NCBI GenBank assembly: GCA_963930645.1
Contig: OZ005657.1
Coordinates: forward strand, 48,446,153 to 48,510,152
Length of the DNA stretch: 64,000 bases
DNA from: Salticus scenicus
Taxonomy: Eukaryota > Arthropoda > Arachnida > Araneae > Salticidae
Direction: 5' to 3'
Below are positions 1-11,819 of this stretch, piece by piece (the first letter of the stretch is position 1; every line of letters starts with the position of its first letter). Position numbers and translations under genes: made by a program. The notes under the pieces were generated by a model. It worked only from the letters and a program-made list of their open reading frames with translations, ran no database searches and was not told where the DNA came from.

Positions 1-1260
1 ATTTATTTATTTTTTAAGGCAAACAAATATTTAAAATAATTTTTTCTTTTCTTTCTTTTTTTTTTTTTCTTTTTTAAGAAGAGTACTGCAAATATGCAAA
101 TATTAAAATTTTCCTAATATATATATATATATATTACTAACAAGGGAAGTATGAATATTTAAGTTATTAATTATAAAATAAATAAATATTTATATAAATA
201 TAGATTTTAATTGCAAAACAACAATTTAAAAATAAAGTGCTTGATAATTTTATTTTACTTCTCATTGTAATCATTACTAATGAGAAATAAATAAATTACT
301 TAAATTAAACAAATTATTTTCCCTTTTTATTCTTTGTTGACGAGTGCATAGATCTTAATTTGTTTTTAATAATTATTTTCTCGTAAATGATTAATTAAAT
401 TCAACACGAACACAAAAAGAAAAAAAGGTTTCTTTTCAGGTGAAATAAAATAGTCAATATTTTTATTTTACTTTTCTTAATATATATTTTTTTAAACATA
501 GTATGCCCTAAAAATATATCCTTTGAATATATATGTAACACTTCCTGATTTTCTTTCTTTCTTTCTATTTTATTTTATTTTATTTTAATTTTTTATTTAA
601 GTATCACTAACAAGGAGAATATGAATAATTAATTTAATAATTAGAAAAAATAACTATTTTTTTTTTTTTTTTTTTTTTTTATAATAAAATATTTGAAAAA
701 TGAAATGCTTTCACTTCAATAATATTTCTACTTCTATAGTCATTATTAATCAAAAAGTAAATTGCAATTTTTAACTTCAAAAATACAATTTCTTAAATTT
801 CTTTATAATATTTTGCTAAATTATTATAAAGAAAATATTATAAACACACACACATATATATATTTCGAGTTGATGCTAAAATATTTTATAGTAAATTATG
901 CATTAAATTTAACCACCCACCCCTACAAAAAATAAAAATTAAAAATTCCAGTCGAAATAAATTATTTTACAAATGCTTGATTATTCTTTTGCTTTTAAAT
1001 AAAAAATCATTATTAATCAAAGATTAAATTCTTAACCTTAAAGATTTATCTTCTATGTAAATAAATTTATTACTAACTTACATTTTATTCCTTGGCACTG
1101 AATATCTGTGTAATCCCTGATTTAATTTAGTAATTATTTTCTATTTCATAATTCATTAAATTTAACTCAACTTCTTTTATTTTTTATTTTTTCAGTTAAA
1201 TAAAAAATAATAATTATTTGGATTTTGATGACAAATTATTTATTTTAAGCAAATATTCTA
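1..1260. other. AT-rich non-coding stretch with diverged internal repeats
   Basis: No gene is visible. Related phrases recur, for example ACTAACAAGG near 133 and 603, ATTATTAATCAAA near 740 and 1007, and ATTAAATTTAAC near 893 and 1147. This suggests an old, irregular tandem repeat. Poly-T and (TA)n tracts are common. Confidence 0.4.
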
Positions 1261-1290
1261 AAAGAAAAAAAAAAAAAAAAAAAAAAAGGA

Positions 1291-1362
1291 TTAAACGAGG
1301 ATCGAACCGGGGAAATTCCTGACAGCAGAAAGTTACTCTGCCACAGCGCTACTGGCTACCTG
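1291..1362 (-). repeat. tRNA-like SINE head
   Basis: Read on the minus strand, an A-box-like TAGCGCTGTGG is followed about 40 bases later by a B-box GGTTCGATCC, the internal RNA polymerase III promoter layout of tRNA. The acceptor and anticodon arms do not pair well, and a long poly-A lies next to it on the plus strand. I therefore read it as a decayed tRNA-derived SINE rather than a working tRNA gene. Confidence 0.45.
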
Positions 1363-1380
1363 CAGAAAGTTCTCCCTCAG

Positions 1381-2318
1381 TCTTAAATTATATTTTACAG
1401 CTCTTAAATAGAATCTTCACAATTCTTTCATTATAAACTATGAATTTTACATGGTTTAGCTTAGAATTTATAGCTCTAAATACTCCAAAATTGATTATTT
1501 TTCAGAAAATTATTCTTTAGCCTTTAATTTTAGACTGTTTCTTTCGCTTCAAAATGCAGTTGACAAAGCGATGTTCCTCTTGTCACTCGTGAACTTTCTA
1601 ATCGAATATCTTTAAAAGTAATAATTATACGAATATAGTGTTCACACAAAAAATTAATAGTTTTGAAAGTTCTTTTCAAAAAGTATAACTTTGGTGCATA
1701 TTTTTTGCTTTTTTGTTTCATCAGTTCTTATTTAAAAATGGCTGACAACGTTGGATATATTCGCTTTTGACCACCTACTCGCTGTGATTGGTCAAAAGTA
1801 TCCGGTACCGATAAAGTTTTATATCTCCGCACTGGGCTTCCGTTACCGGCTTCCAATACGTTCGTTGTAGGGCAAAGTATGAGTCTCGAAAACGTGAGTG
1901 CCGGGATCTTGGAAAATCGGTACCGGGAAGTTTCCGCCACGGAAACTTCTCGGCATGTTCGTTGTAGGGGTCCTGCTTAGCGTCAACTCGATTCCCACAT
2001 CAAAGGGATTTCAAAAGAAACCGCCGAAGTTGCTAGTCTCTGAAGGGTCCTTAATCCTTCGTACTCTAATTCTGACATGTGCTATCTGTCTTCATCTGAC
2101 GAGGATTTACAAGCGGGCTTCGAGAATCAAGAATACAAATCTGATGCATATGTTATCAATAAATGATAAATGATGATAAATCATCAGATCGTTGCACCTG
2201 AACATGCAGAAGTATTGTATGCATTCCCAATGTAGGGAATGCTAGGTACGCAGCATGAGATTTGACTATAGCTTCTCTAAATATAGCATTAGGGTTTAAA
2301 AGAATTATTACAAATATA

Positions 2319-2351
<33 letters not shown>

Positions 2352-3619
2352 TTCACAAAAATAATTTTTTATTGAAAATTAGATTTTTATTGATTTTTAC
2401 TGTTTATAAAATTAGTTTTAATACCAAAAATTTTTAGTTTTATTTACTTTTGATACAAAGTCTCACATTGAAAAATCGTTGAATACGTCCGAAAAAATTC
2501 TCATGTTAAAACTTATTTTACAGTTACACTATTTACCCAATTTACAGTTACCCAGTTTTTTTTTTATTACAATTTATGAAACTAGTTTTAAGTCCAGAAC
2601 TTTGTTTCAAAGCTTTCTTAGGTATTTATGCATACCATTCAGCATGTGGCCTGTATTAAATAACTCTAAAATATTTTAAATAACTCTGATACCAAAATAT
2701 GTTTACGCAATTGCTTTATTAGATAATGATTCTACATTTAGAGATTCACCATATGAGATATTATAACTTTTATTTTCATAATATCTATTGAAATCTGTTG
2801 ATATATTATGTTTTCTACAGTAAAACATTTTGTACTTTTCAGGTGGTGGTAAAAAAGCTTATCTGGTATATCAATCCCAGCTGAGCATGCAATCAAGGGA
2901 ACTACATGAAATCTTCAACTGATATACAGAGTGGACCAAATGTTTTTGAAACAAATTAAATTTTAATATAAAATGGTAATCAAGTATTTGACGTATTAAA
3001 GTACAGCTAGTACTATATTTTTTCTTATGTTGAAAAGTTTTGTTCACGAAATTAAAAATGTTATCCAAATTTTGCCCACAGATGGCACTTTACCTTAAAA
3101 ATAGCTAGTAAGAACGTTAACAGTTGAAACGCAAACGCAAGTTAACGCATATCAAGTTGATAAAGAGCATTTATTTTGTGAAATTCACTACAATATGTAC
3201 AGTTGCGGCTTTTTTAGCCAAAATCAACACCAAAAGTAATCCAATTCAATGTACACATTCACTACCACTGATTGCAGAAGAGAATAGATTACAGGTATTC
3301 TTCGTGTTTGAAATATTCTAACGTCAGCCACAAAGGAAAAATACATTTTGTCCTTCATATAGTACACAAGAAGAAATAAAAAACAATTAAGTCTGGGAAT
3401 TGAGATGACCATAGTAAAACCACATACAAACAAAACAATGAACAGGTAGCGCCATTCAGGAAAAAATTCGTAAAAATATTTTTAATTTCCTTAAATCAAA
3501 CATTTTACCATGAGAAGTATTGTAGCGCAGGTTACACTCTCGTTCGTCACTTACTTGATTTTATACAAGAGTTCAAAATGTGTCAGCAACTTTTCACCCT
3601 CCCTGTATTTAAAAGTTTA
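1381..3619. other. Unassigned non-coding stretch
   Basis: No recognisable gene. It contains a (TA)n tract at about 2317-2352. A somewhat GC-richer patch lies at 1740-2060. A weak inverted pair (CAGAGTGGACC near 2925 and GGGAGGGTG on the opposite strand near 3600), each beside TA, might bound an old TA-inserting element. The short open frames here have no family signature. Confidence 0.35.
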
Positions 3620-3905
3620 CACTGCAAGAAGTGTCTTAAATTCCGACAGAAATGTGTCTGAAATACTAATTTAGACACAAAAATGTCTGAAACATGTAAG
3701 AATACAAATTTTCAGACATCTGAATTTAAGACACATGTCTTTATAAAAATAGACTAAGTTAAGGGTCTGAATGATGCTGATATGTCTGAAATTCAGACAC
3801 ATTACAGTTTTGACACTCAAAAATTGAGATATTTTACAATTCAGACACCTACAAATTCAAACATGTTACAGTTAAGACACTTAGAATTTCAAACACTTGC
3901 ATTAA
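3620..3905. repeat. Left subterminal GTGTC repeat cluster of the CACTA-like element
   Basis: At least ten copies of a GACAC/GTGTC core occur in both orientations within about 285 bases, usually as GTGTCTGAA, TTCAGACAC or TTAAGACAC. They resemble transposase binding sites clustered at CACTA ends. Confidence 0.65.
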
Positions 3906-4503
3906 CTTAGCATTAACTTAGAAAATATTTTACACGGATTCTATAATATGTATATGGTCTTTAAGTTTCTTTTCACATCCGCTTCATTTAATAATATATA
4001 ATAAGTGCTTTAGTTATTTAGACCTTTTTAGCTTTATGAAATTGAATTTTCAAAAAAAAAAAAAAAAAAAAAATCGAATTTGTAAACGAGCAATCCTGCA
4101 CGATTTCTACGCGGCTGCTGCTTAATTTTTTAATTTGATTAAAAAAAAAAAAAATCCGAATGAATTCCTACCTTATCAATGTAAAACAACAAATTTTCTG
4201 GTTTTCATGTCAATAATTTTTTTTCCTTTAAATATAAGTTTAAAAAAATAAAAGAGAGAGAGAAGAAAGAAAAAACAAACCATTTTCGAAATATCATAGG
4301 CTACACTTTTCGCACATTATCATACATTTTACAAAAAGAAAGTAGTAAAAATCTACACATAAAATTTAAAATAGAAATGTATATTTAGCTTTAGGTATTT
4401 TGTCAATAATTTTATTTAAAAATAAAAATAAATAAAAGATAAATTTACTATTTGTTTGGCGAATACTATATATCTGTACTACTAACCAAAGATGGCGTAA
4501 TGT

Positions 4504-4612
4504 CGATGATTGTAGCTCAGGCGGTTGTCGCTGGTGTGTGAATCCATAGTTCCTCTGTTCGAGTCCATCCTGGCGGAGAGGTTCGCTATGTGTGGAAACT
4601 TTTGCAAAAGCA
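4504..4612 (+). repeat. tRNA-like SINE fragment
   Basis: An A-box-like TAGCTCAGGCGG at about 4514 is followed by a B-box GTTCGAGTCC at about 4558, with tRNA-like spacing. The D and acceptor arms do not pair as in a functional tRNA. It lies inside the CACTA-like element, just before the gypsy insertion. Confidence 0.5.
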
Positions 4613-4702
4613 TTTTATGTATGTTCTAGGAAATTCTATATACATTTTTTAACTGGCAACTAAACTACTCGCGTTATTATTTATTTATTTATTTATTTAT
4701 AA

Positions 4703-5327
4703 TGTTGCGTACTTGGGGGTTCGTGAGTTGTCCGAGAATGAAAGGCAAAACTTACAAAAATTCAGTAATTTATTCACAGAAAGTTCCAGAAAAATACAGG
4801 TCTATAAACCAAGTATCAGCTTCAATTCAACCAGTAAACACAGCTTAAACAACAGCTGTCAATAGCAAATCCACACTACAAACTGTATAATAATAACACT
4901 TAAAGCAAGTCTCTTTCAAAGAGGCTCAAAGCAATCCAACATTGGCAGAAGCTGATCTCAGAATGAACTGAACTAGCCTTGGCGAACAGCCTTATATACC
5001 CCTGTAGAAAAGTGTGGAAAGTTCCGGAAATTTCCGTATCTCATCAGCCAATGACATTAGAGCTTCCATATTTGGTATATCCCTTATAAGGATTTTCTCG
5101 CCAAGTTCACCAAAAAAAAATCGCCAAGGTGGGAAAAAGTCGCCGGATTTGGCACCAAATCCATTACCTGCTTTATTGGGGCTTTTTAATGCGTTTTTAC
5201 GGGAAAATAAGGCTATTTCAACGCTAAAGCGACTAGAAATGCACAAAACTAGCACTCTATCAACTTACTAAGCCTCTTTAAAAGAATTTATACAAAAATA
5301 AACACAATTATTTACAATTTTGTAACA
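4703..5327 (-). repeat. 3' LTR of the gypsy element
   Basis: A 625 bp terminal repeat runs from TGTTGCGTACTT to TTTGTAACA. The same sequence recurs, split in two, at 10616-10873 and 14503-14852. As coding is on the minus strand, this left copy is the downstream (3') LTR. Confidence 0.95.
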
Positions 5328-5343
5328 CTGCCCTCTCCCAAGG
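5328..5343 (-). other. Polypurine tract
   Basis: On the minus strand a purine-rich run, GGGAGAGGGCAG, lies immediately upstream of the 3' LTR. This is the expected position of the plus-strand DNA primer in LTR retrotransposons. Confidence 0.65.
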
Positions 5344-5570
5344 ACTGCACGTCCCGGGCAGTTCAACCCTTGGTCATGAGGTGAAACTAAACAAATTTAC
5401 ACAAGCTAAAATACAAAAACTCAGTTGCACATAACGATAACATAGAAATATAAACTAAGTGAGAAATATTTACAAAATTCACAAATATGTACAAATATTT
5501 ATATACAAATATTTACAGTGCGCATGTGCAAATTTTACCAGTATTCACATTTTAAATTTTAATATTACCG

Positions 5571-6620
5571 TTAATTGTGGTACTTGGCTAGCCTGTTATA
5601 GTGCACCACCTTCGGTTTTGATGAAGGTGTTTTAGTGATCCGCGCCACTACATCATTCAACCTTTTTAAGACTGTGTACGGTCCGCCCCAGTTGCACTGA
5701 AACTTGGGGGAGAGTCCTTTGCGTCGAACAGGATTCCACAACCAGACCTTGTCTCCTTCCTGGAACTCATGTTTTGTAGCCTTTAGATCGTACCTTGTCT
5801 TCATTTTCTCCGTTGCAATGTGAATCCGCTCCCGAGCAAAGTTGTGTGCGTCCTCAAATCGTGCCTGGAGATCTTGGATGCACTCCTCGGGCGATGAAGG
5901 CGTATCGGGTGGACAACCAAACAGGAGATCACAAAGGAGACGAAGTTCACGTCCAAACAGCATTTGGTCTGGAGTATAGCCGGTGGTTTCATGGACAGCA
6001 CTTCGATAAGCCAGCAGGAACAATGGCAACTTCAAGTCCCAATCTTGCTGGTTCCTTGATACTAGAAGAGAGAGGTTATTCAGGATGGTACGGTTGAACC
6101 TCACGACCATGCCGTCCGACTGGGGATGTAAGGGTGTTGTCTGGGTTTTGTCTATGCCTAGTAGTTGACACAGTCCTTTGAAAACAGCAGAGGTAAAGTT
6201 CCTACCTTGGTCGGTATGAAGTTGCAGGGGCGTGCCGTACCTTGACACCCATTGCTGCACTAGGACCTCTGCGACTGTGCATGCCTCTTGATTGGGAATG
6301 GGATAGCCTCAGGCCACTTGGTGAAATAGTCCATCACGACGAGAGTGTATTTATTGTCACTGGAGGTCCGTGACAAAGGACCCAAGATGTCGAGTGCAAT
6401 CCGTTCAAATGGGGCTCCCACGTTATACCGTTGCAGTTTTCGTTTCTGCGGGCCTTTGCGTGCCGCACAAGCATCACAGGATTTACACCATTTCTCCACG
6501 TCCTCCTTTGCGTTGCACCAGTAGAAGCGTTCCCGAACTTTCTGCAGAGTCTTCATTACCCCAAAATGACCTCCGGCAGAGCTACTGTGCAGTTGTTCTA
6601 AAACATCTGGAATTTTTGAT
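5571..6620 (-). pseudogene. gypsy integrase, frameshifted and catalytically mutated
   Basis: The N-terminal part (about 6620-6285) shows the HHCC zinc motif (GGHFGV, then CKSCDAC) and the first catalytic Asp in ALDILGP. A frameshift near 6285 separates it from the rest (6285-5571), which carries HTDQGRNFTS with the second Asp, and ends in a GPY/F-type module (GGPYTVLKRLNDVVARI) before a stop at 5571. The position normally holding the third catalytic residue reads GMVVRFNRT instead of the usual GMVERF. The DDE glutamate is therefore a valine. No chromodomain is visible. Confidence 0.9.
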
Positions 6621-6789
6621 CTTGGTAATAAAATCTGCCATCTGAAGCTTTTTCCATCATCAGATTCCCACTTTCTGTATAATACGCCGTTTCTGATATG
6701 AAGAGAGTCCCAAAGTGCCCAATAACTTTTCGTAATGGGTCGAAATCTGGAAATATCCTGCCAGGTAGGTCTGTTGCTGGTCGTCTCCT

Positions 6790-7590
6790 TTACTGTAAGA
6801 TTGGCTTTATGTCAGGATCTTCCAACTGGGCTTGTCTAAGTTCTTCATTACTCCATAGATCGGGATCTTGTTCTGATGGTGTTGAGACAGTAACTTGGCA
6901 AACAAACGGATTTATCGGTAGGTATTTCTGCTCGGCTCTAGAGCAGTACTTGCAGCTTTCCGAGCAGGGCTTACGTGATAAGGCATCTACATTACCATGT
7001 AGAGTCCCTTTACGATGACGTATCTCGAAGTCATATTCCTGGAGGCGTTGTATCCACCTGGCAATCTCTCCTTCCGGGTTCTTGAACTGGAGCAACCACG
7101 TTAAAGATGCATGGTCAGTCTGGAGCAGGAATCTTCTGCCATAGAGATAATGATGGAAATGTTCTATGGCTTTTACAATGGCGAGTCGCTCTTTCCTAGT
7201 GGTACAGTAATTTCGCTCTGGTTTAGACAGACATTTACTCCAATAGGCAATGATATGTTCTTGACCATCAATTTCCTGCGACAGAACAGAACCCACACTC
7301 TCATGGCTGGCATCTGTATCAAGTATGAACTGTCTGTCGGGCTGTGGATACGTCAAGATAGGCGATGATGTTAAGGCCTCTTTAAGTCGCTTGAACGCAT
7401 TTTCACATTCATTTGTCCACAGGAACTTCTGTTTGGCTTCCGTCAGCTTGTGGAGTGGTCTGGCAATATTTGAGAAACCCTTGACAAACTTCCTGTAGTA
7501 AGTGCATAACCCCAGGAAACTTCGTAGTTGGTGTACATTTTCAGGGCGACTCCAGTTCTCGACTGCAGAGATCTTCTCACACCTTTGGCG
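6790..7590 (-). pseudogene. gypsy RT connection and RNase H domain
   Basis: From about 7590 the frame reads SFLGLCTYYRKFVKGFS (end of RT), then the RNase H start ILDTDASHESVGSVLSQ, ERLAIVKAIEHFHHYLYG and LQTDHASLTWLLQF, and HRKGTLHGNVDALSR near the end. These are the usual gypsy RNase H landmarks with catalytic acidic residues present. It is out of frame with the RT upstream and stops at 6790. The 6620-6790 stretch continues the linker to integrase. Confidence 0.9.
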
Positions 7591-8288
7591 AAGATGATAT
7601 GGCCGAGATAGCTCACTTTACGACGGAACAAGTTACACTTGCCTGTATTCAATTTGAGGTTAGCCATTCTGAGTTTCTCCAGCACCTTTCGGATGTTTCG
7701 TAGATGGTCTTCAAAGGTGCGCCTCACAATGATAATATCGACCAAATACACCAGACAGGCTTCATAGGAAAGTCCTTTTAGCACTGTCTCCATCAGTCGT
7801 TCGAAGGTGGCAGGTGCATTACATAATCCGAACGGCATAACTTTAAATTGCCACAATCCTTGTCCCGTGGTGAATGCAGTCTTCTCACGATCATCAGGAT
7901 GTAATTCTACTTGCCAGTAACCGCTCTTTAGATCCAAAGTCGAGAACCATTTATTGCCAGCAAGTGTGTCTAATGTGTCGTCATTTCTGGGAAGAGGGTA
8001 ACTGTCTTTCTTCGTGATGTCATTCAAAAGACGATAATCCACGCAAAATCTTGTTGAACCATCCTTTTTTCGCACCAGTACTACGGGAGAGGCCCAAGGG
8101 CTCGTTGATGGCTCGATGACATCATTGTGCTGCATTTCACTTAGAAGTTCAGTGACCTCTTCCTGTTTAGCAAATGGAAGTCTTCTTGGATGCTGTTTGA
8201 TTGGAGGATGATTTCCTGTATCAATTCTGTGCCGGGTGATGTTCGTTCTCCCGACGTCTTCAGGTGTTCGAGAAAAAAGGTCTTTAAG
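7584..8288 (-). pseudogene. gypsy reverse transcriptase, catalytic site mutated
   Basis: Palm and finger motifs are clear: SPVVLVRKKDGSTRFCVDYR, STLDLKSGYWQVELH and FKVMPFGLCNAPATFERLM. The active-site box reads YLVDIIIV where gypsy elements have YLDD. The first of the two catalytic aspartates is therefore valine, and polymerase activity should be lost. The reading frame shifts after GHIIFAKGV near 7585. Upstream the frame is continuous with the protease apart from a stop at 8289. Confidence 0.93.
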
Positions 8289-8291
8289 TTA

Positions 8292-9116
8292 TTGGAGTAG
8301 CTTCTCCGCAGCACATCTCTGTTCCTTTCCTAACTCTGCATTCTTGAGTAATTCCGTTATTAATTGTTTAGAAGACTTGGATTCGGTTGATTGCGTAGGG
8401 CGGTTGATGCATGTTACAGGAGTACAGGCTGCTAACACCTCATCCTTCTTCACTGTCCGGACCTTATCGCTGATGTTTGCGACTCTCACAGGAATAGTAG
8501 TCTTTGAGAGATCAACTAGAGATGAAGCTACCAGAACTCCTCTTGGGCTATTGTCTGTATTCGGGTATTCAGTCAGTCAATAGCGGAAGTATTGCTTGGT
8601 AGGAAGTGTTCCTGAAACTATTGTCTCTGTGTGTGGAGGGATGGAAATTTCAGACTTGGCTGTAATCTGGCAAATTGGCTGAATGTCTTGATTTTCAGTG
8701 ATGAACACAGCTATGTCCTCCGAACTCGAATGCAGTTCGTTATTCTTAAAGTCCAATTTAAAGTTAAATTTTCTCAGGAAATCAATTCCAATGATTACAG
8801 GATCTCTTATATCTGCCACATATGCCATATGATGGTAACTGGCATTTTCAAAAGTGATGGTCAAGTTCATTTTTGCATATATTTTGACTTCGTCTCCGCT
8901 CACAGTCTGGAGTTTAACACAGGGCGGCGTCTAGATGATCTTCTCTTTTAGTTCTTGAGCCAAATCCGTTCTAATGATGGACACGTTGGCTCCCGTGTCC
9001 AGAATCATCCGGCAGGCGGTGTTGTTAACTTGGCCATAGACGTAAAGTCCATTATCGCCGCCACTCATCGATGAAACATGAAATACTGTAAATTGGGGCT
9101 CTTTAATTTCAGGCAA
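8292..9116 (-). pseudogene. gypsy aspartic protease and linker to RT, with in-frame stops
   Basis: The protease active site appears as MILDTGANVSII, followed by the flap region and a second conserved block VIIGIDFL. One frame runs through to RT but is cut by TAG at 8931, TGA at 8577 and TAA at 8289. Each stop is one substitution away from a sense codon. This frame is the same as the upstream gag frame, as in gypsy gag-pol. Confidence 0.88.
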
Positions 9117-9189
9117 CCTCCGCCCCGCGAGAGGGCCTTCTCCTAGTTTCCCTGCAGTGATCGTGAAGCCGGGTGATTTCCATTAGTTG

Positions 9190-9920
9190 GTCGTACAGGG
9201 CAGTTCCTCTTCACATGACCATCCCCTCCACAGCCCCAGCACTTTATCTTCCGATTCTTTATTTCCTTATTATTTTCCAGGCTGCGCAATCTCTTTAAGA
9301 TCTCTTCGAAACTTATCTTCATTTCATTTTCACCAGCAGGCGTATGAGACTACTCTTATGGTATGGCGGTCTTTACGGGAGGCTTGTTGGGCTGCCTCTA
9401 TCCTAAGTGCATAGCCTAAAGTTGATTCTACGTCTCTGATGTTGGAGAGTCTCAGCGCTTTTTGAATTTCTGGATCACGAACAGCATCGATAAAGTACTG
9501 AAGAGCTAAGTCGTTTCGAGTGTCAGCATGACAGTCTGAGAATGCTAGGTGTGACAGTCTCTGAATGTCCGCTGCCAGCTCTTGCAAACTTTCGCCCGTT
9601 TTCTGGTAACGAGATTTTAGCTGGAGGCGACTATAGTCCTTAGAACACTTCTCTCCGAACCGTAGCTGCAGTGCTCTAGTCAGGGCCTCGAAGTCGTTCC
9701 TTTCTTCTTTAGAAACATTTTTCAGGATCTCGGCTGCATCTCCCCGTAATGCTGCTGCTAAGTGGACTGACTTGGCAGTAAAGTCCCAGCCGTTAGCTTC
9801 AGCTATGATGGAAAACTGCGTTTTATATACATGCCAGGAAGAACTGCCATAGTAGGTAGATAGCTTAGTAAATTCCTTATTCTGGATTCTTTTCTCTTTC
9901 TGTTCAGTTTCCTGGGGCAT
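9190..9920 (-). pseudogene. gypsy gag (capsid-like domain and CCHC zinc knuckle)
   Basis: A 196-residue open frame (9920-9330) contains a retrotransposon gag domain pattern (SSWHVYKTQFSIIAEANGW, then FEALTRALQLRFGEK). After a frameshift near 9330 a single zinc knuckle follows at about 9200-9250: CWGCGGDGHVKRNC, a CX2CX4HX4C nucleic-acid-binding motif. It packages RNA in active relatives. Confidence 0.88.
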
Positions 9921-10014
9921 GGATTCTAACTTTTCTTCCTCTTATCTCTCTCCAGATCTTCTTCTATTCTCTTCAGCGCTTACCTTCTATCTCTGAAAAC
10001 CTACCTTTCAGTTC

Positions 10015-10584
10015 CTAATCAAAATTTTCTTTAACTTTCTCCTCGAAACTCCGTTCTATCCTCGTAACACTCTCTCCAAACTTCGTAACATTTTTTTCTA
10101 TCTTCATAGCTTTCTCTGCAAAACTTTCTTCTATTTTCAAAACTTTCTCCTCAAAATTTTCTTCTATCTTTATAACTTTCTCTTCAAAATTCTCTTCTAT
10201 CTTTATAACTTTCTCTTCTATTCCATCCATTCTATTTTCCATCACCGTTAATTTACCCTTGATTGATTCTTTCACCGTTGAAAGCTCTCTCTTTATCTCA
10301 TCTTGATTAGATTTAATTTCTTCGGTCAAACTGGCTTCCATCTTTTCCTGAACTGCTTTCATTTCCTTCATTTCTTCAGTCAAACCGTCTTTCAACTCTC
10401 TTTGCGATGTTTCCATTTTCTCTTGTGCTACCTTCATTTCTTTCATCTCTTGACTCAGGCTATCTTTCATCTCTGTCTGTCCTTCTTTCATTTCTCTTTG
10501 TCCTTCTTTCATTTCATTCATCTGGGTAGCTAAGCTTTCTAGAAGTTTCTTCATCTCTTGCTTCATAGCTCTAGTTATCACCAT
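10015..10584 (-). pseudogene. N-terminal coiled-coil region of gypsy gag
   Basis: A 189-residue frame of low-complexity, charged heptad-like repeats (MKEGQREMKEG, KVIKIEENFEE and similar) predicts a long coiled coil. It starts 32 bases from the 5' LTR on the minus strand, so it is the first part of the gag reading frame. It is out of frame with the capsid-like domain downstream, with a stop at 10015. Tandem duplication of the KVIKIEENFEE unit is evident. Confidence 0.75.
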
Positions 10585-10594
10585 TCACAGACAA

Positions 10595-10611
10595 TCCAAA
10601 TTCTGACACCA
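10595..10611 (-). other. Primer binding site, tRNA-Leu type
   Basis: Four bases inside the 5' LTR the minus strand reads TGGTGTCAGAATTTGGA. This resembles the complement of a tRNA-Leu 3' end (usual form TGGTGTCAGAAGTGGG), with two to three mismatches. Confidence 0.7.
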
Positions 10612-11500
10612 GAATTGTTGCGTACTTAGGGGTTCGTGAGTTGTCCGAGAATGAAAGGCAAAACTTACAAAAATTCAGTAATTTATTCACAGAAAGTTCC
10701 AGAAAAATACAGGTCTATAAACCAAGTATCAGCTTCAATTCAACCAGTAAACACAGCTTAAACAACAGCTGTCAATAGTAAATCCACAGTACAAACTGTA
10801 TAGCAATAACACTTAAAGGAAGTCTCTTTCAGAGAGGCTCAAAGCAATCTAACATTGGCAGAAGCTGGTCTCACAAGGAAACTCTTTGAAGCGGTAATCC
10901 CCGATTTTCTTGAAAAAAATTCTGGCATAAGATTTAATCATGAATAGCATCTTCCTAAAATATTTGCTGCTGAGTCGCAATAGATAAGCTATAAAAAATT
11001 ATTAAAAATGGAAGCATGTTTGCAATATTTCCAAAAAAGCGCCTGTTTGGCGACTGCATTCTTCGAAATTTCATTGCAATGAAGATTTAATAGATGTAGA
11101 TGTTCTTCTTTCTTTTTGATAGTGAAACGAACTCCCTAGGCTGTCGAGCACATGAGAATTCAGAATAGATTAACAAAAACCAGATAATTTACCAGATTGA
11201 GACTTATTTAGTCGAAATTCTAAATAACATTTAATATTTCAGTTAAATAAGCTGTGTTAATAACAATTGCAAGAATATTTACATCAAGTTTTTAATAACG
11301 ACATTAAAAAAATATATGATCAAAACTTTTTTATAAATTTAAATAAAACAAAACATTTTATATTAAAACACAAAGCTGTTTTTTTTTTAAAACTAAAATG
11401 AAAGCATTTCGTATCCGAACACATTTTTCTTATAAGGGTTACATGCAAACGGAACGCTTGCAACTTCGATGACGTAAATTTTGCAAACTTTTTGCAAATT

Positions 11501-11718
11501 CAGTCGTCAGTAAAAGTATCCGAGCATTAGCAGGAATTCCTATGTAAAAAATGTACACTTAATGCAGTTTTGTTAAATAAATCCTTGTCGAATCCTGTTC
11601 TTAGTCAGTCTAAGACAATGATTCGACAAGGATTTATTTAACAAAACAGTGTTAAGTGTGCTTTTTTTTTTTTATATAGGAATTTTTGCTAGTGGTCGGA
11701 TACTTTTGCTGCCAACTG
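11501..11718. mobile_element. Family M palindromic MITE, copy M1
   Basis: This is an almost complete palindrome with mariner-type ends (CAGTCG…CAACTG, then TA). The core pair is AAATCCTTGTCGAATC and its inverse around a centre TTAGTCAGTCTAAG. The left flank is TT rather than TA, probably mutated. Confidence 0.8.
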
Positions 11719-11819
11719 TAGTCATACATTTGGAACACTTGCAAACGGCTTTGCAACCCGAAGTGTTTCATTTGTATGTACCCCTTAGTCTGATCATTTT
11801 ATTGGGCAGTACGAACCTT

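Noticed and set aside
1291..1362. Functional tRNA gene
   Set aside because: A- and B-boxes are present but the acceptor and anticodon stems do not pair. The same reasoning applies at 4504, 12722 and 37500.
2924..3608. Possible TA-inserting element with ends CAGAGTGGACC and CAGGGAGGGTG
   Set aside because: The ends match at only about 12 of 19 positions and no further inverted similarity was found.
4992..5271. Frames of 85-87 residues on both strands in the LTR, repeated at 14426-14780
   Set aside because: They overlap the LTR on both strands at once and show no protein motif. An LTR regulatory region is more likely than a gene.
5795..6097. 100-residue plus-strand frame, and others on the plus strand at 6370-7368 and 8236-8951
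   Set aside because: These are shadows on the opposite strand of gypsy pol, with no family signature.
10303..10533. 76-residue Phe/His-rich plus-strand frame
   Set aside because: It is the reverse complement of the gag coiled-coil repeats.
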